A stretch of 64,000 bases of DNA, taken from contig NC_014002.1 of NCBI RefSeq assembly GCF_000025865.1, positions 558,001 through 622,000 on the forward strand, given 5' to 3'. Positions 21,248 through 30,243 of the stretch are shown one piece after another. This DNA is from Methanohalophilus mahii DSM 5219 (GTDB taxonomy: Archaea > Halobacteriota > Methanosarcinia > Methanosarcinales > Methanosarcinaceae). The first letter of the stretch is position 1, and each line of letters begins with the position of its first letter. The notes under the pieces were generated by a model. That model did no database searches and was not told the DNA's origin. It saw only the letters and a list, made by a program, of their open reading frames with translations. Made by a program: the position numbers and the translations under genes.

Positions 21248-21928
21248 ATGGAAGAAGCAGAACCAACAAGAATGCCTTTGATAGGCGATGAAGCACCGAG
21301 TTTTAAAGCAACAACCACACAGGGAGAAATTAATTTCCCGAAGGATTATAAGGGTAAATGGGTAGTCCTGTTCAGCCATCCGGCAGATTTTACACCGGTC
21401 TGTACTACCGAATTCATGACCTTTGCTACAATGGAGGATGAATTCAGGGAATTGAATACCGAACTCATCGGACTTTCCATTGACGGTATCCATGCACATA
21501 TTGCCTGGCTGCGTACCATTAAAGAGAAAATCGAATACAAGGGTATGAAAGATGTAGAGGTCAATTTCCCTGTAATTGCGGATATCAAGATGGAAATAGC
21601 GAAGAAATTCGGTATGGTCCAGCCTGGTGCATCGGATACTCAAGCCGTACGTGCGGTATTCATTATCGACCCGAAGAACAAGGTACGTGCAATCCTCTAC
21701 TACCCACTCAGTAACGGACGGAATATGGATGAAGTCAAGAGACTTATTATTGCCATGCAGAAATCCGATGCCGAACAGATTGCCACTCCGGCAAACTGGC
21801 AGCCCGGTGACGATGTGATTATACCTCCACCCGGTTCATGTGGCATGGCAAAGGAGAGGGTCGAGACCAAAGAAGATGATAAGTATTGTCTTGACTGGTT
21901 CATTTGCTTTAAAAAGGATAAGAAATAA
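21248..21928 (+). CDS. Peroxiredoxin (archaeal AhpC/Prx6-type)
   Basis: It reduces peroxides, the product of superoxide reductase. The peroxidatic motif DFTPVCTTEF contains Cys52. The 226-residue length with a long C-terminal extension is typical of archaeal peroxiredoxins. The tail holds two more cysteines in SCGMAK and YCLDWFIC that can act as resolving thiols. The gene is part of the ferritin-SOR unit. Its stop codon touches a hairpin with a T-rich tail, so only part of the transcripts may reach the next gene. Confidence 0.94.
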   Translation: MEEAEPTRMPLIGDEAPSFKATTTQGEINFPKDYKGKWVVLFSHPADFTPVCTTEFMTFATMEDEFRELNTELIGLSIDGIHAHIAWLRTIKEKIEYKGMKDVEVNFPVIADIKMEIAKKFGMVQPGASDTQAVRAVFIIDPKNKVRAILYYPLSNGRNMDEVKRLIIAMQKSDAEQIATPANWQPGDDVIIPPPGSCGMAKERVETKEDDKYCLDWFICFKKDKK

Positions 21929-21955
21929 GCAGGCATAGTCCTGCTTTCTTTTATA
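21926..21955 (+). terminator. Hairpin after the peroxiredoxin
   Basis: AAGCAGG (21927-21933) and CCTGCTT (21940-21946) form a 7-bp stem followed by TTCTTTTA. The TAA stop is partly inside the left arm. Because a small gene follows at once, this may be a partial terminator. Confidence 0.55.
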
Positions 21956-21963
21956 GGTGGCCT

Positions 21964-22188
21964 ATGACTTTAAAAGATATATTGCTCGAGGAAAATGTTG
22001 GCGGATTTGATCTGGTTTTCAGGGCCCTAATTGGTTCAGTGGCAACGATAGCATTGGCTATGGACCTTGTGGAAACTTCTCCCTGGAACTGGCTGGTTGC
22101 ACTTGTGGCTTTGGCCGGATTATTTACGGCAATGACAAGGCACTGTACACCCTATCATTACCTGAGTATCAATACCGCAAAAAAATAA
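21964..22188 (+). CDS. Small membrane protein, DUF2892 (YgaP-like)
   Basis: A 74-residue protein with two hydrophobic segments (about residues 18-34 and 42-58) and the family motifs GGFDLVFRALIG and CTPYHYLSINT. The function is unknown, but the family often accompanies thiol or peroxide genes. It is the last gene of the oxygen-defence run, with GGTGGCC as a weak ribosome binding site, and is convergent with the AhbC-like gene immediately after its stop. Confidence 0.8.
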   Translation: MTLKDILLEENVGGFDLVFRALIGSVATIALAMDLVETSPWNWLVALVALAGLFTAMTRHCTPYHYLSINTAKK

Positions 22189-23382
22189 TTATTCCAGCCC
22201 GATCTCTTCATCTGTAAGATAACAGGCCGGGTCATCTGCCCAGACATTGCCATAAACAGCTTCTGCACGTACTCGGAAATTTCCGTTACAGATGTCCAGC
22301 CACTTGCACTGGCCACATCTTTTTGCATTTTCCTTCAATAGAGGTTTGCGATCCTTCAGGCCTGCAAGTAAGTTGTCGCTGAGGTCTGTCCATATCTCGC
22401 TGAAAGGTCTTTCCCTGATATTCCCGATGGTGTAATGGCGCCAGAACTGATCCGGGTGCACTGTACCATCCCAGGACACACAACCAATTCCTACACCGGT
22501 GGAATTGCCTCCGTTCATTTTCATAAGATCGAGGACCTCGGCTGCACGTTCAGGTTCTTTCCCCTTCAATTTCATGTAGAGGTATGGGGCATCACAATGA
22601 TTATCCACTGTGAGTACCTCTGGTTTAATTCCCTTTTCATACAGCTGTTTTGTACGATCCATAATCAGATCTACGGTCTCCCTGCTTTCTTCATGTGTCA
22701 GGTCTTGTTTTATGAGGTCGCTACCTCTGCCTGCATACACAAGATGATAGAAACAGATCCGTGGAATTTTTTCTTCTTCCAGCAGGTCGAATATTGCAGG
22801 GATTTCCCGGAAATTACTCTTATTAATTGTAAAACGCAGACCAACCTTGATTCCTGCTTTCATGCAGTTGTGGACGCCTTCAAGTGCTTTTTTGAAAGCC
22901 CCCTGTTGTCCCCGGAACCTGTCATTTGTCTCTTCCGTGCCGTCAATAGATATTCCAACGTAGGACAGGCCGATTTCCTTTAGTTTTTTTGCCATGTCCA
23001 TATCTATCAGTGTGCCATTTGTGGAAATTACTGCTCTTAGGCCCTTTGAGACGGCGTATTCAGCCAATTCGGGCAAATCTTTCCTGACAAGAGGTTCTCC
23101 TCCGGAAAAAAGTATGACAGGCGTTTTGAATGCTGCCAGGTCATCGATGAGTCTTTTTCCTTCTTCTGTGGAAAGTTCACCTTCAAAATCTTTATCGTCT
23201 GCCTGGGCATAACAGTGAATGCATTTGAGGTTACATTTGCGGGTGATATTCCAAACTACAACAGGTTTCTTGTCTTTTGAGAACTGGAGTAGGTGGGAAG
23301 GTAATCTGGAGGAATGTCTTCCGTATCTCAGGGCATCCGATGGTTCGACAGTTCCGCAATAGAGCTTTGAAATACCTATCAT
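22189..23382 (-). CDS. ahbC: AhbC-like radical SAM enzyme (12,18-didecarboxysiroheme deacetylase)
   Basis: A radical SAM/SPASM protein of 397 residues. The cluster motif CNLKCIHCY binds the catalytic 4Fe-4S, FSGGEPL binds SAM, and the C-terminal cysteines in CGQCKWLDICNG bind auxiliary clusters. In the archaeal siroheme-to-heme route AhbC removes acetate side chains from didecarboxysiroheme. The sibling enzyme AhbD is the main alternative. I favour AhbC from the N-terminus and from its neighbours hemD and cobA, which make the precursor. ATG 23382 with AAGAAGGT upstream is preferred over a TTG at 23403 that overlaps hemD. Confidence 0.75.
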   Translation of the reverse strand: MIGISKLYCGTVEPSDALRYGRHSSRLPSHLLQFSKDKKPVVVWNITRKCNLKCIHCYAQADDKDFEGELSTEEGKRLIDDLAAFKTPVILFSGGEPLVRKDLPELAEYAVSKGLRAVISTNGTLIDMDMAKKLKEIGLSYVGISIDGTEETNDRFRGQQGAFKKALEGVHNCMKAGIKVGLRFTINKSNFREIPAIFDLLEEEKIPRICFYHLVYAGRGSDLIKQDLTHEESRETVDLIMDRTKQLYEKGIKPEVLTVDNHCDAPYLYMKLKGKEPERAAEVLDLMKMNGGNSTGVGIGCVSWDGTVHPDQFWRHYTIGNIRERPFSEIWTDLSDNLLAGLKDRKPLLKENAKRCGQCKWLDICNGNFRVRAEAVYGNVWADDPACYLTDEEIGLE

Positions 23383-23395
23383 TTCTAAACCTTCT

Positions 23396-24184
23396 TTAAT
23401 CAAAGTATTCGTCTTTAATGGTCCTTAGCATTTCATCGAAGGTGTACTTGCAGGGCTTTATAGTTGTTTCCACGCCATATTCCTGAATGGTATTTGCCGT
23501 AGGTGTACCAATTGCAGCCACGATAGATTTTTTCATAACTTCCTTTATGTCATCGGTTTTTCCCATCTCTTCTGCCAGACTGAAGAAATTGCGTACCATC
23601 ATGGAACTTGTGAAGGCAAAAATAGCAATATCCCCGGCTGCCGCTCTTTTGATAAGCTCCTTTTGCGTGTCTCCTTCGGGTCGCACAAGTGTATATACCT
23701 GTGTTTCCAGAACCGATGCGCCACATTTTTCAAGCCCTTCTATGAGCAGGATTGAACCATAAGCACTGCGCGCGGTATCAACTATCTTTCCCTTAACATC
23801 AGGACAGAGATATTCAACCAGTCCTTCTGAGCTGTAGACACCTGGTATACCAAGAACTTCAATATCAAGTTCTTCTAGTCTCTTTTTTGTATTTGGGCCG
23901 ATGGCTATCACTTTTGTTCTGTTCAGGGCATTGGTGAATTCATTCCTGTTATCTACCTTGTCCAGGGTATAGTCGATACCGTTGGCACTGGTAAATATAA
24001 CATAGTCGCTCTTTCCAGAAAGGACATGATCGGTGAATATATCAAACATGTCATCTTTCATATCGGCGAGTTCGATCATTGGTGCCTCGAATACCTCGTA
24101 TCCCATGGATTGTGCCATCTCACGGGATTTTGTGAGGTAACTGCGCGGCCTCATTATTGCTATGGTATTACTCTTTCTATCCAT
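23396..24184 (-). CDS. hemD: Uroporphyrinogen-III synthase
   Basis: It cyclises hydroxymethylbilane to uroporphyrinogen III. The 262-residue protein has the two-lobe HemD layout, with IAIMRPRSYLTKSREMA at the start and the loop VIFTSANGI near residue 75. A late FAFTSSMMVRNFF lies in the second lobe. The family is poorly conserved, but context is strong: cobA lies 1 base upstream and the AhbC-like gene downstream. Start ATG 24184 was chosen because it follows directly on the cobA stop. Confidence 0.88.
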   Translation of the reverse strand: MDRKSNTIAIMRPRSYLTKSREMAQSMGYEVFEAPMIELADMKDDMFDIFTDHVLSGKSDYVIFTSANGIDYTLDKVDNRNEFTNALNRTKVIAIGPNTKKRLEELDIEVLGIPGVYSSEGLVEYLCPDVKGKIVDTARSAYGSILLIEGLEKCGASVLETQVYTLVRPEGDTQKELIKRAAAGDIAIFAFTSSMMVRNFFSLAEEMGKTDDIKEVMKKSIVAAIGTPTANTIQEYGVETTIKPCKYTFDEMLRTIKDEYFD

Positions 24185-24185
24185 G

Positions 24186-24950
24186 TTATCCCCATACGAC
24201 CTCTTGCATACCCAGGATATCATGTACGGAAACCACGTCACCCACAACTGTTATTGCAGGAGCCTTTACACCGGCTTTTTTTGCTTTTTCTGCTATGTTC
24301 TCAAGGTTTCCTGTGGTGATCCTCTGATCGGGGTGGGTTCCTTTTTCGATAATTGCTACCGGAGTTGTTGGAGACTTGCCATATTTTTTCAGTGCATTCA
24401 TATTCTGTTCCAGCCTTTTCACTCCCATAAATATGACCAGGGTCCCCGGGAATCGAGCCAGGTTTTCCCAATCAAGGCCGGTTTCTTTTTTGGTCGGGTC
24501 TTCATGGCCGGTGATGAATGTAACCATTGATGCATGGTCCCTATGGGTTACAGGGATTCCGGCATAAGCAGGTACTGCAATAGCAGAGGTGATACCGGGT
24601 ACAACCTCAAAATCGATCCCTGCCTGCACAAGTTTTTCAGCTTCTTCGCCGCCTCTACCGAACATATAGGGATCCCCTCCCTTTAATCGAACGACATTCT
24701 TTCCTTCTTCTGCCTTTTTCACTATCATATCGTTGATTTCTGTCTGGGTTAGTTTATGATTGCCTGCATATTTTCCTGCATCTATTTTTTCTGCTGTTTC
24801 AGGCATGCTCTGCAGGATTGCTTCTCCTGGCAACTGGTCATAGACTATGACCTCTGCGCTGTCTATCAATTTTCTTGCTTTTATTGTTAGCAGTTCCGGA
24901 TCTCCGGGACCGGAACCAACAAGATATACTTTCCCGTATCCGCTATTCAT
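24186..24950 (-). CDS. cobA: Uroporphyrinogen-III C-methyltransferase
   Basis: This SAM-dependent enzyme methylates uroporphyrinogen III at C2 and C7 to give precorrin-2, the branch point to siroheme, heme (Ahb route), cobalamin and F430. The 254-residue length is that of the stand-alone form. Motifs are VGSGPGDPELLT at the N-terminus, RLKGGDPYMFGRGGEE (about 88-103) and the VVPGITSA block. It heads the cobA-hemD-ahbC set. Heme is needed by cytochrome-containing methylotrophic methanogens, which fits. Confidence 0.95.
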   Translation of the reverse strand: MNSGYGKVYLVGSGPGDPELLTIKARKLIDSAEVIVYDQLPGEAILQSMPETAEKIDAGKYAGNHKLTQTEINDMIVKKAEEGKNVVRLKGGDPYMFGRGGEEAEKLVQAGIDFEVVPGITSAIAVPAYAGIPVTHRDHASMVTFITGHEDPTKKETGLDWENLARFPGTLVIFMGVKRLEQNMNALKKYGKSPTTPVAIIEKGTHPDQRITTGNLENIAEKAKKAGVKAPAITVVGDVVSVHDILGMQEVVWG

Positions 24951-25044
24951 GGTATTAATCCTCTATTGACGTGTTTGAGGAACTAAGGAATTGATTGCTT
25001 AAAAAGGTTATATGTACTGGATAGAAGTTGGAGGAAGAAAAAGT

Positions 25045-25076
25045 GAAAAATATACTCATTGTTTATCGAGTATATA
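25045..25076 (-). terminator. Terminator of the DUF1699-like gene
   Basis: Arms 25050-25057 (ATATACTC) and 25068-25075 (GAGTATAT) form an 8-bp stem on the minus strand, followed by TTTTTCACTTTTTC. The TGA stop (25056-25058) overlaps one arm. Confidence 0.55.
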
Positions 25077-25454
25077 TAATAAAATGTCCTTGTTGAGTTT
25101 TCCTTCTCTTTCTATCTTTCTGGCAATTTCTTCGTCTGCCATGCCCTCTGATTTCAATTCCTTTATTCTTTCATTAACAGAAGGTGAGATGCTGTAATAC
25201 TCATTTATGTCTTTCCTGTGCCCCCACACATCTCCCTCTATAAGTCTGATTCCTTCCATCTCAAGGAACATTTCAATGGATTTTGATACAGTTTTCCTGT
25301 AAGATGAAGGTATCTGGATCACTTCTACATTCTTACATCTTTTAACGAGATCAAATATGTCCTTATTGGAAGGTCGGAAAGCCAGATGAATTACTCTTTC
25401 CCCCTCATCGAGTGTTTCAATTTCTTTCCTTTTACTGACAACTCTGATTTTCAT
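25056..25454 (-). CDS. DUF1699-like conserved protein
   Basis: A 132-residue soluble protein with alternating strands and helices: KIRVVSKRKEIETL, then ERVIHLAFRPSNKDIFDLVKRC, VEVIQIPSSYRKTVSKSIEMFLEM, and a helical C-terminus with GMADEEIARKIEREGKLNKD. I think it belongs to DUF1699, a family of methanogens without known function; this is from memory, not a search. It stands alone with its own hairpin terminator. Confidence 0.7.
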   Translation of the reverse strand: MKIRVVSKRKEIETLDEGERVIHLAFRPSNKDIFDLVKRCKNVEVIQIPSSYRKTVSKSIEMFLEMEGIRLIEGDVWGHRKDINEYYSISPSVNERIKELKSEGMADEEIARKIEREGKLNKDILLYILDKQ

Positions 25455-25540
25455 GATTCCACTCCTGATATTAAGCTCGATGCATAACTCAATAAATTAT
25501 TATTAAGTCTTACCTCTTAAATAATTATCGAGTGAGGAGA

Positions 25541-26827
25541 TCATTCATTTTTCTTCAAACGCAACTTTACAGCATCAGCATGAGCGTACAACCCTTCTTC
25601 TTCTGCAAGTGTGATTATCGTATCACTCAGGGACTGCAAGCCTTTCCTGTCCAGCTGCTGTATTGTGGAATATTTCAGGAAATGATTGATGTTTAATCCG
25701 GAGTAGAGTCTTGTATATCCGGCTGTGGGGAGAACATGATTTGTTCCTGAAGCATAATCACCGGTTGAAACGGGAGCATATTTTCCCATAAAAATCGACC
25801 CGGCACTATCAATTCTGTCCAGGACTGCCTCATCATCTGCTGTCACTATCTCAAGATGTTCGGGTCCGAATTTGTTGGAAAATCCAATACACTCATCAAG
25901 AGAATTACCTATAAGGATGGCCGCATTTTGCAGGGCTTCTTTCACAATCTCTGACCTGGGTGTAGTATCTGCAAGTTCTTCTAAGCGTTGTTGTGTATTC
26001 GCTGCAATTTCCTCAGAAGTAGTCGTTAATACACAGATTGCGTTGGGGTCATGTTCGGCCTGTGCCAGCAGGTCAGCTGCGATGAAATCCGGGTCTGCAG
26101 TTTCATCTGCGATTATCAGGATCTCACTGGGCCCTGCCGGAAAATCTATCTCTGTATGTGTGCGGATAAGCATCTTTGCCGTAGTCACAAATACATTTCC
26201 CGGCCCCACAATCTTGTCTACGGGTTTAACGCTTTCAGTTCCATAGGCAAGAGCTGCAACAGCCTGCACACCGCCGAGTCTGTATATCCTGTCAGCACCA
26301 GCGACCTTTGCAGCTGCAAGTGTCAGGGGATTTACCTTTCCATCGGTCCCGGGAGGAGTACACATGGCTACGTCTTTCACACCTGCAACTTTGGCTGGGA
26401 TTATTGTCATAAGGGCTGTTGAAGGGTAAGATGCTCTTCCTCCGGGTACATAGGCACCTACGGATCTTAAGGGTACGGTTTTCTGTCCGGCTTTAATTCC
26501 AAGGGAAATTTCCACAAACCATTTGTCCCGGGGTAATTGTGCTTCATGGAATTTCCGGATGTTCGATGCAGCCTTATCCAGATGTTTCAACAAAGACGGG
26601 TCTACTTTTGTCATTGCTTCATTAATTTCGTCTTCAGTTACTTCGATGGCACCAATACGGGCTTTGTCAAATTTTTCAGTATAATAACGCAGGGCACTAT
26701 CCCCGTCCTTTTTCACATCTGCAAGGATTGTTTCAACTGCATCCCTAACAGTCATCAGATCTGATGCCCTTTCCATAAGATTATTTAATTCATTATTGGT
26801 GAGGTCTTCAATTTTCTTATAAAGCAT
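25541..26827 (-). CDS. hisD: Histidinol dehydrogenase
   Basis: The last step of histidine synthesis, the NAD-dependent two-step oxidation of L-histidinol to L-histidine. The 428-residue length is standard. Motifs seen are [14 protein letters not shown] (about 126-139), [25 protein letters not shown], the zinc-site region AQAEHDPNA and the FGPEHLE segment. It lies in the same direction as hel308 upstream but with a 43-base gap; no other his gene is present in the window. Confidence 0.96.
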   Translation of the reverse strand: MLYKKIEDLTNNELNNLMERASDLMTVRDAVETILADVKKDGDSALRYYTEKFDKARIGAIEVTEDEINEAMTKVDPSLLKHLDKAASNIRKFHEAQLPRDKWFVEISLGIKAGQKTVPLRSVGAYVPGGRASYPSTALMTIIPAKVAGVKDVAMCTPPGTDGKVNPLTLAAAKVAGADRIYRLGGVQAVAALAYGTESVKPVDKIVGPGNVFVTTAKMLIRTHTEIDFPAGPSEILIIADETADPDFIAADLLAQAEHDPNAICVLTTTSEEIAANTQQRLEELADTTPRSEIVKEALQNAAILIGNSLDECIGFSNKFGPEHLEIVTADDEAVLDRIDSAGSIFMGKYAPVSTGDYASGTNHVLPTAGYTRLYSGLNINHFLKYSTIQQLDRKGLQSLSDTIITLAEEEGLYAHADAVKLRLKKNE

Positions 26828-26870
26828 GGGGTAAGTCTCCGTCTTTGTATTTATGTATTAGATCGTTATT

Positions 26871-29060
26871 TCAGATAAAATCCTGAAATGTTTTTTGTTG
26901 TTTTTTATTTTCCAATGTTTCCGGCTCTACATAACCATTGCTGTCAGTTTCTCTGCCCAGATATGACAGGATTTTTTGGGCGATCTTTGGCCCGACTATC
27001 CCTGCAAGTTGCTTTTCATCTGCTGTTGCAAGTTTCTGGCGGCTGCGATATCCTTTCTTGAAAAGTTTGCGTGCTCTTGCTCTGCCCACGTTGGGAATTT
27101 CCACCAATTCGATTAGTTCACTGCCTGCGCCATAATGTATCCTTTTTTCAAGTTTAGCACATTCAGTTTCAAGTTGTGGATTTATCCTGGATGCAATCCT
27201 TTGGGTGGCATGCATCAGCCACTCGGCAATATCAGAGCTGGCATAAATGTCTCCTTCTCCGACCTGATAGTTCTCAACAATTTTTTCCAGGCTTTTTTCA
27301 TTGATCCATTCCAGCAGTAACAAAGCGGTCTTGACCTCTGAAAGAAACCATTCATATTCTATCTGCTTGAAAGGACTGGGAACTTCGATAAACTCTTCTG
27401 TATGATTCATAACATAATCATTTATTATTTCATAATCCCTGTTGCGCAAGTAAAGCAGGCGCATATCCGGTGTACTGCAAATCAGTTGCAACAAAGTCAT
27501 ATCTGTGACATGTGTGGTTTTTTCAAGTCCGCGGATAATTTTTGAAGCCGAAAGGGGGTCAATATATAGCGAGGATATCATTTTACCCAGTTCGGTTGCT
27601 CTGATGGTCTCATTGTCCTGTTCAAGCATTCCCTCATTCTTGAGGAAGATCAGGCAGTCTTCCAGCAGTTCTTCGAAATTCCAGCTCTGTTGCTGGTGGG
27701 CAAAAAATGTGGAACCCAAAAAGGTAAGTATCTCCCTGTGGCAATTTGCAAAACCGCTTGCAATAGTTGAAAGGATATGAGTGCGCAGTGCATTCTCGGT
27801 ACCCAGCTTTGACCAGATATCTTCTGCAGAAGCGCTGATATATCTCTCCAGCACATCGGTGAATTCTTCATAGGTTTTCACTATGACTACAGCCTCTCCG
27901 TAAGGGTCCAGATGTGGCCTGCCTGCCCTGCCGGCCATCTGTTTGTAGTCAAGTACAGGGATGGGTTGCATTCCTGCATTGGGATCATAACGTTTGTAAC
28001 TGCGGATGATCACACGACGGGCAGGCAGGTTCAATCCGGCTGCCAGTGTTGGTGTGCTGCAGATCATCTTTATTAAATTGTTCCGGAAAGCATCTTCTAC
28101 GATCCTGCGATGGGCGGAATTCAGTCCTGCATGATGAAAAGCAACCCCTTTTTTTATGCAGTAGGCAAGAGTTTCAGTAAGTTTAGTCTCCCCGTTTTCC
28201 AGAACCTCTTTTGCAACTTCTTCCAGTTCATTGCGATTTTGCCTGTCGAGCAGTTCTCCGACAGCAGGAGCACATTTCTTTGCAAATCCGACGCAATTTC
28301 TCCGACTGCTGTCAAATACAAGACATTGTCCTCCCTGGATAACAGTGTCTATCACAAGGTTCACAGAATCTTCCTTGTGGCGTCTTTCGATAAACGTCTG
28401 GTCTTCATCGAAATTGATGGCATCCCCGTAAAAAATCCCCTCATGTAAGTATGTGGGTCTCCATTCACTCAATACGAGTTTGGCTTCCAGCCACTGTGCA
28501 ATTTCCATCGCATTACCAACTGTAGCTGAAAGAGCAACCACCTGTGCCCCGGGATTGAGTCTTTTGAGTTTTGCCAGGGTTACTTCCAGTGTAGGTCCTC
28601 TGTTTGCCGAATCCAGCAGGTGTACCTCATCAACGATCACAGCGGTGATATCTTTCATCCAGGGTGTGGAATTACGCAAAAGGGAATCTGTTTTCTCGGA
28701 GGTAGCTACTATTATGTCATTGGAACCCAGCCATTCATCCCGTGAATCAAAATCCCCGGTTGATATGGCTGTCTTTATTCCTAGACTCTCAAATCTTTTA
28801 AAATCCCTGAATTTTTCAGAAGCCAATGCACGAAGGGGTACAATGTAAAGGGCTTTTCCTCCCTTTTTAATAGCCTTTAACATCGCCATCTCTGCAAGTA
28901 AGGTCTTCCCTGATGCTGTAGGGATTGCTGCAAGGAGGTTTTCTCCTTGCAGAAGTCCTTTTTCTACAGCATCTGCCTGGGGCGGATAGAGTTCTTCTAT
29001 ACCGGCCTGAAGATATACTTCAATGGCTTCTGAAGGCAGGTCCAGTTCTTCTATTTTCAT
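26871..29060 (-). CDS. hel308: ATP-dependent DNA helicase Hel308
   Basis: A superfamily 2 DNA helicase (Ski2-like) that unwinds lagging strands at stalled forks in archaea. 729 residues, normal for the family. Motifs in order: AAIPTASGKT (Walker A, about 43-52), ALASEKFRDF, DEVHLL (motif II), ALSATVGN (III), FHHAGLN, STPTLAAGLNLPARRV (IVa/V) and QMAGRAGRP (VI). The winged helix, ratchet and C-terminal helix-hairpin-helix with IPNVGRARARKLF complete it. Confidence 0.96.
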   Translation of the reverse strand: MKIEELDLPSEAIEVYLQAGIEELYPPQADAVEKGLLQGENLLAAIPTASGKTLLAEMAMLKAIKKGGKALYIVPLRALASEKFRDFKRFESLGIKTAISTGDFDSRDEWLGSNDIIVATSEKTDSLLRNSTPWMKDITAVIVDEVHLLDSANRGPTLEVTLAKLKRLNPGAQVVALSATVGNAMEIAQWLEAKLVLSEWRPTYLHEGIFYGDAINFDEDQTFIERRHKEDSVNLVIDTVIQGGQCLVFDSSRRNCVGFAKKCAPAVGELLDRQNRNELEEVAKEVLENGETKLTETLAYCIKKGVAFHHAGLNSAHRRIVEDAFRNNLIKMICSTPTLAAGLNLPARRVIIRSYKRYDPNAGMQPIPVLDYKQMAGRAGRPHLDPYGEAVVIVKTYEEFTDVLERYISASAEDIWSKLGTENALRTHILSTIASGFANCHREILTFLGSTFFAHQQQSWNFEELLEDCLIFLKNEGMLEQDNETIRATELGKMISSLYIDPLSASKIIRGLEKTTHVTDMTLLQLICSTPDMRLLYLRNRDYEIINDYVMNHTEEFIEVPSPFKQIEYEWFLSEVKTALLLLEWINEKSLEKIVENYQVGEGDIYASSDIAEWLMHATQRIASRINPQLETECAKLEKRIHYGAGSELIELVEIPNVGRARARKLFKKGYRSRQKLATADEKQLAGIVGPKIAQKILSYLGRETDSNGYVEPETLENKKQQKTFQDFI

Positions 29061-29277
29061 GAAATTTCACATCTAAGGCGAGTTTGGATATCACTTTTGC
29101 TGTTGAAAGGTACAAATACAATTAATAGCATTTATTATTAAAGGGAATACAGGTTATTTTGCAAATAGATATTCTGCTTCAAAGTAAAATCATCGGCTAA
29201 ATCCCGTTCTGGACATTTAATGGTAAAAACTAAATTATAAGCACTATTATTTAGTGAATGTTTTATTAAGAATAAAT

Positions 29278-30225
29278 ATGGTAGGTCCAATGGCAAACAC
29301 ATCAGATGTACTTTCTGAAACTTCGTGGCATTTCGGGAATTTCGGGAATGCACTGGATGTTCTATTCGTAATTTTCATTATTGTACTTACGTTTGTTGCA
29401 TCAAAATTAGTTGGCAGGCTAATTCAGCATCAATTTGAACTGGCCAACCGTAGGATGGCTGTAGATGAAACTGCTTATCGAATGATCAGGCATACCTCCG
29501 TAGCTCTTGTCTATGTATTTGGATTAGTTCTGATAATTATGCGTTTTCCGACACTGCAAAATCTTTCTTTTGCTATCTTTGCAGGTGCAGGGTTTTTGGG
29601 TATAGTTGTTGGTCTTGCTGCCCAGAGCACAATGTCAAATATTATTTCAGGTGTATCCCTTGCCATATTTCGTCCCTTTAGGGTGGGAGATCGTGTTAAT
29701 GTAAGGGATGATTACGGCAAGATTACGGACATCACTTTGCGTCATACGGTCGTTAAAACCTGGGACAACCGCAGGCTTATCATACCAAACCATGTAATCA
29801 GTGACGAAGCGATTGTGAATTGGACTATAGAGGACCCAACGGTATGCTGGCCTATTGATATCGGTATAAGCTATGATTCAGATATTGATCTGGCTCGTAA
29901 GATAATGGTCGAAGAAGGTCGCAAACATAAAAATACGATGTCTTTCTCTGAACTTCGTAAATATGATGAAAACTTCAGTGATGATGATGTTCTTGTCCTT
30001 CTAACAGGACTCGGAGACTTTGCAGTTAACCTAAAATTATTTGTTTGGGTGCGGGATAGAAGTTTTGCTTATGGTGCAGGATGTGAGATTAGGGAAGCCA
30101 TCAAGAAACGTTTCGACAAGGAAGGAATAGAGATTCCATTCCCGTACAGGACATTGGTGTACAAAAAAGACCTGATTGCAGAAAAAAGTTACGTCGGGCA
30201 AAAAGAAGGAAAAGAGGATTTTTAA
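29278..30225 (+). CDS. mscS: Mechanosensitive ion channel, MscS family
   Basis: This channel releases solutes on hypo-osmotic shock. It has three N-terminal membrane segments, then the pore helix region FAGAGFLGIVVGLAAQSTMSNIISGV and the MscS beta domain with FRPFRVGDRVNV and VIIPN-like RRLIIPNHVI. The C-terminal alpha/beta domain ends near the stop. ATG 29278 gives 315 residues; a GTG at 29254 would add eight and cannot be ruled out because no strong ribosome binding site is seen. The stop codon sits in the loop of a hairpin with a T run. Confidence 0.9.
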   Translation: MVGPMANTSDVLSETSWHFGNFGNALDVLFVIFIIVLTFVASKLVGRLIQHQFELANRRMAVDETAYRMIRHTSVALVYVFGLVLIIMRFPTLQNLSFAIFAGAGFLGIVVGLAAQSTMSNIISGVSLAIFRPFRVGDRVNVRDDYGKITDITLRHTVVKTWDNRRLIIPNHVISDEAIVNWTIEDPTVCWPIDIGISYDSDIDLARKIMVEEGRKHKNTMSFSELRKYDENFSDDDVLVLLTGLGDFAVNLKLFVWVRDRSFAYGAGCEIREAIKKRFDKEGIEIPFPYRTLVYKKDLIAEKSYVGQKEGKEDF

Positions 30226-30243
30226 TATCCTCTTCTTTTTTTA
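30212..30243 (+). terminator. Terminator with the mscS stop codon in its loop
   Basis: AAGAGGAT (30212-30219) and ATCCTCTT (30227-30234) form an 8-bp stem. The TAA stop (30223-30225) lies in the 7-base loop, and CTTTTTTTA follows. It may also serve the convergent trpB2. Confidence 0.72.
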
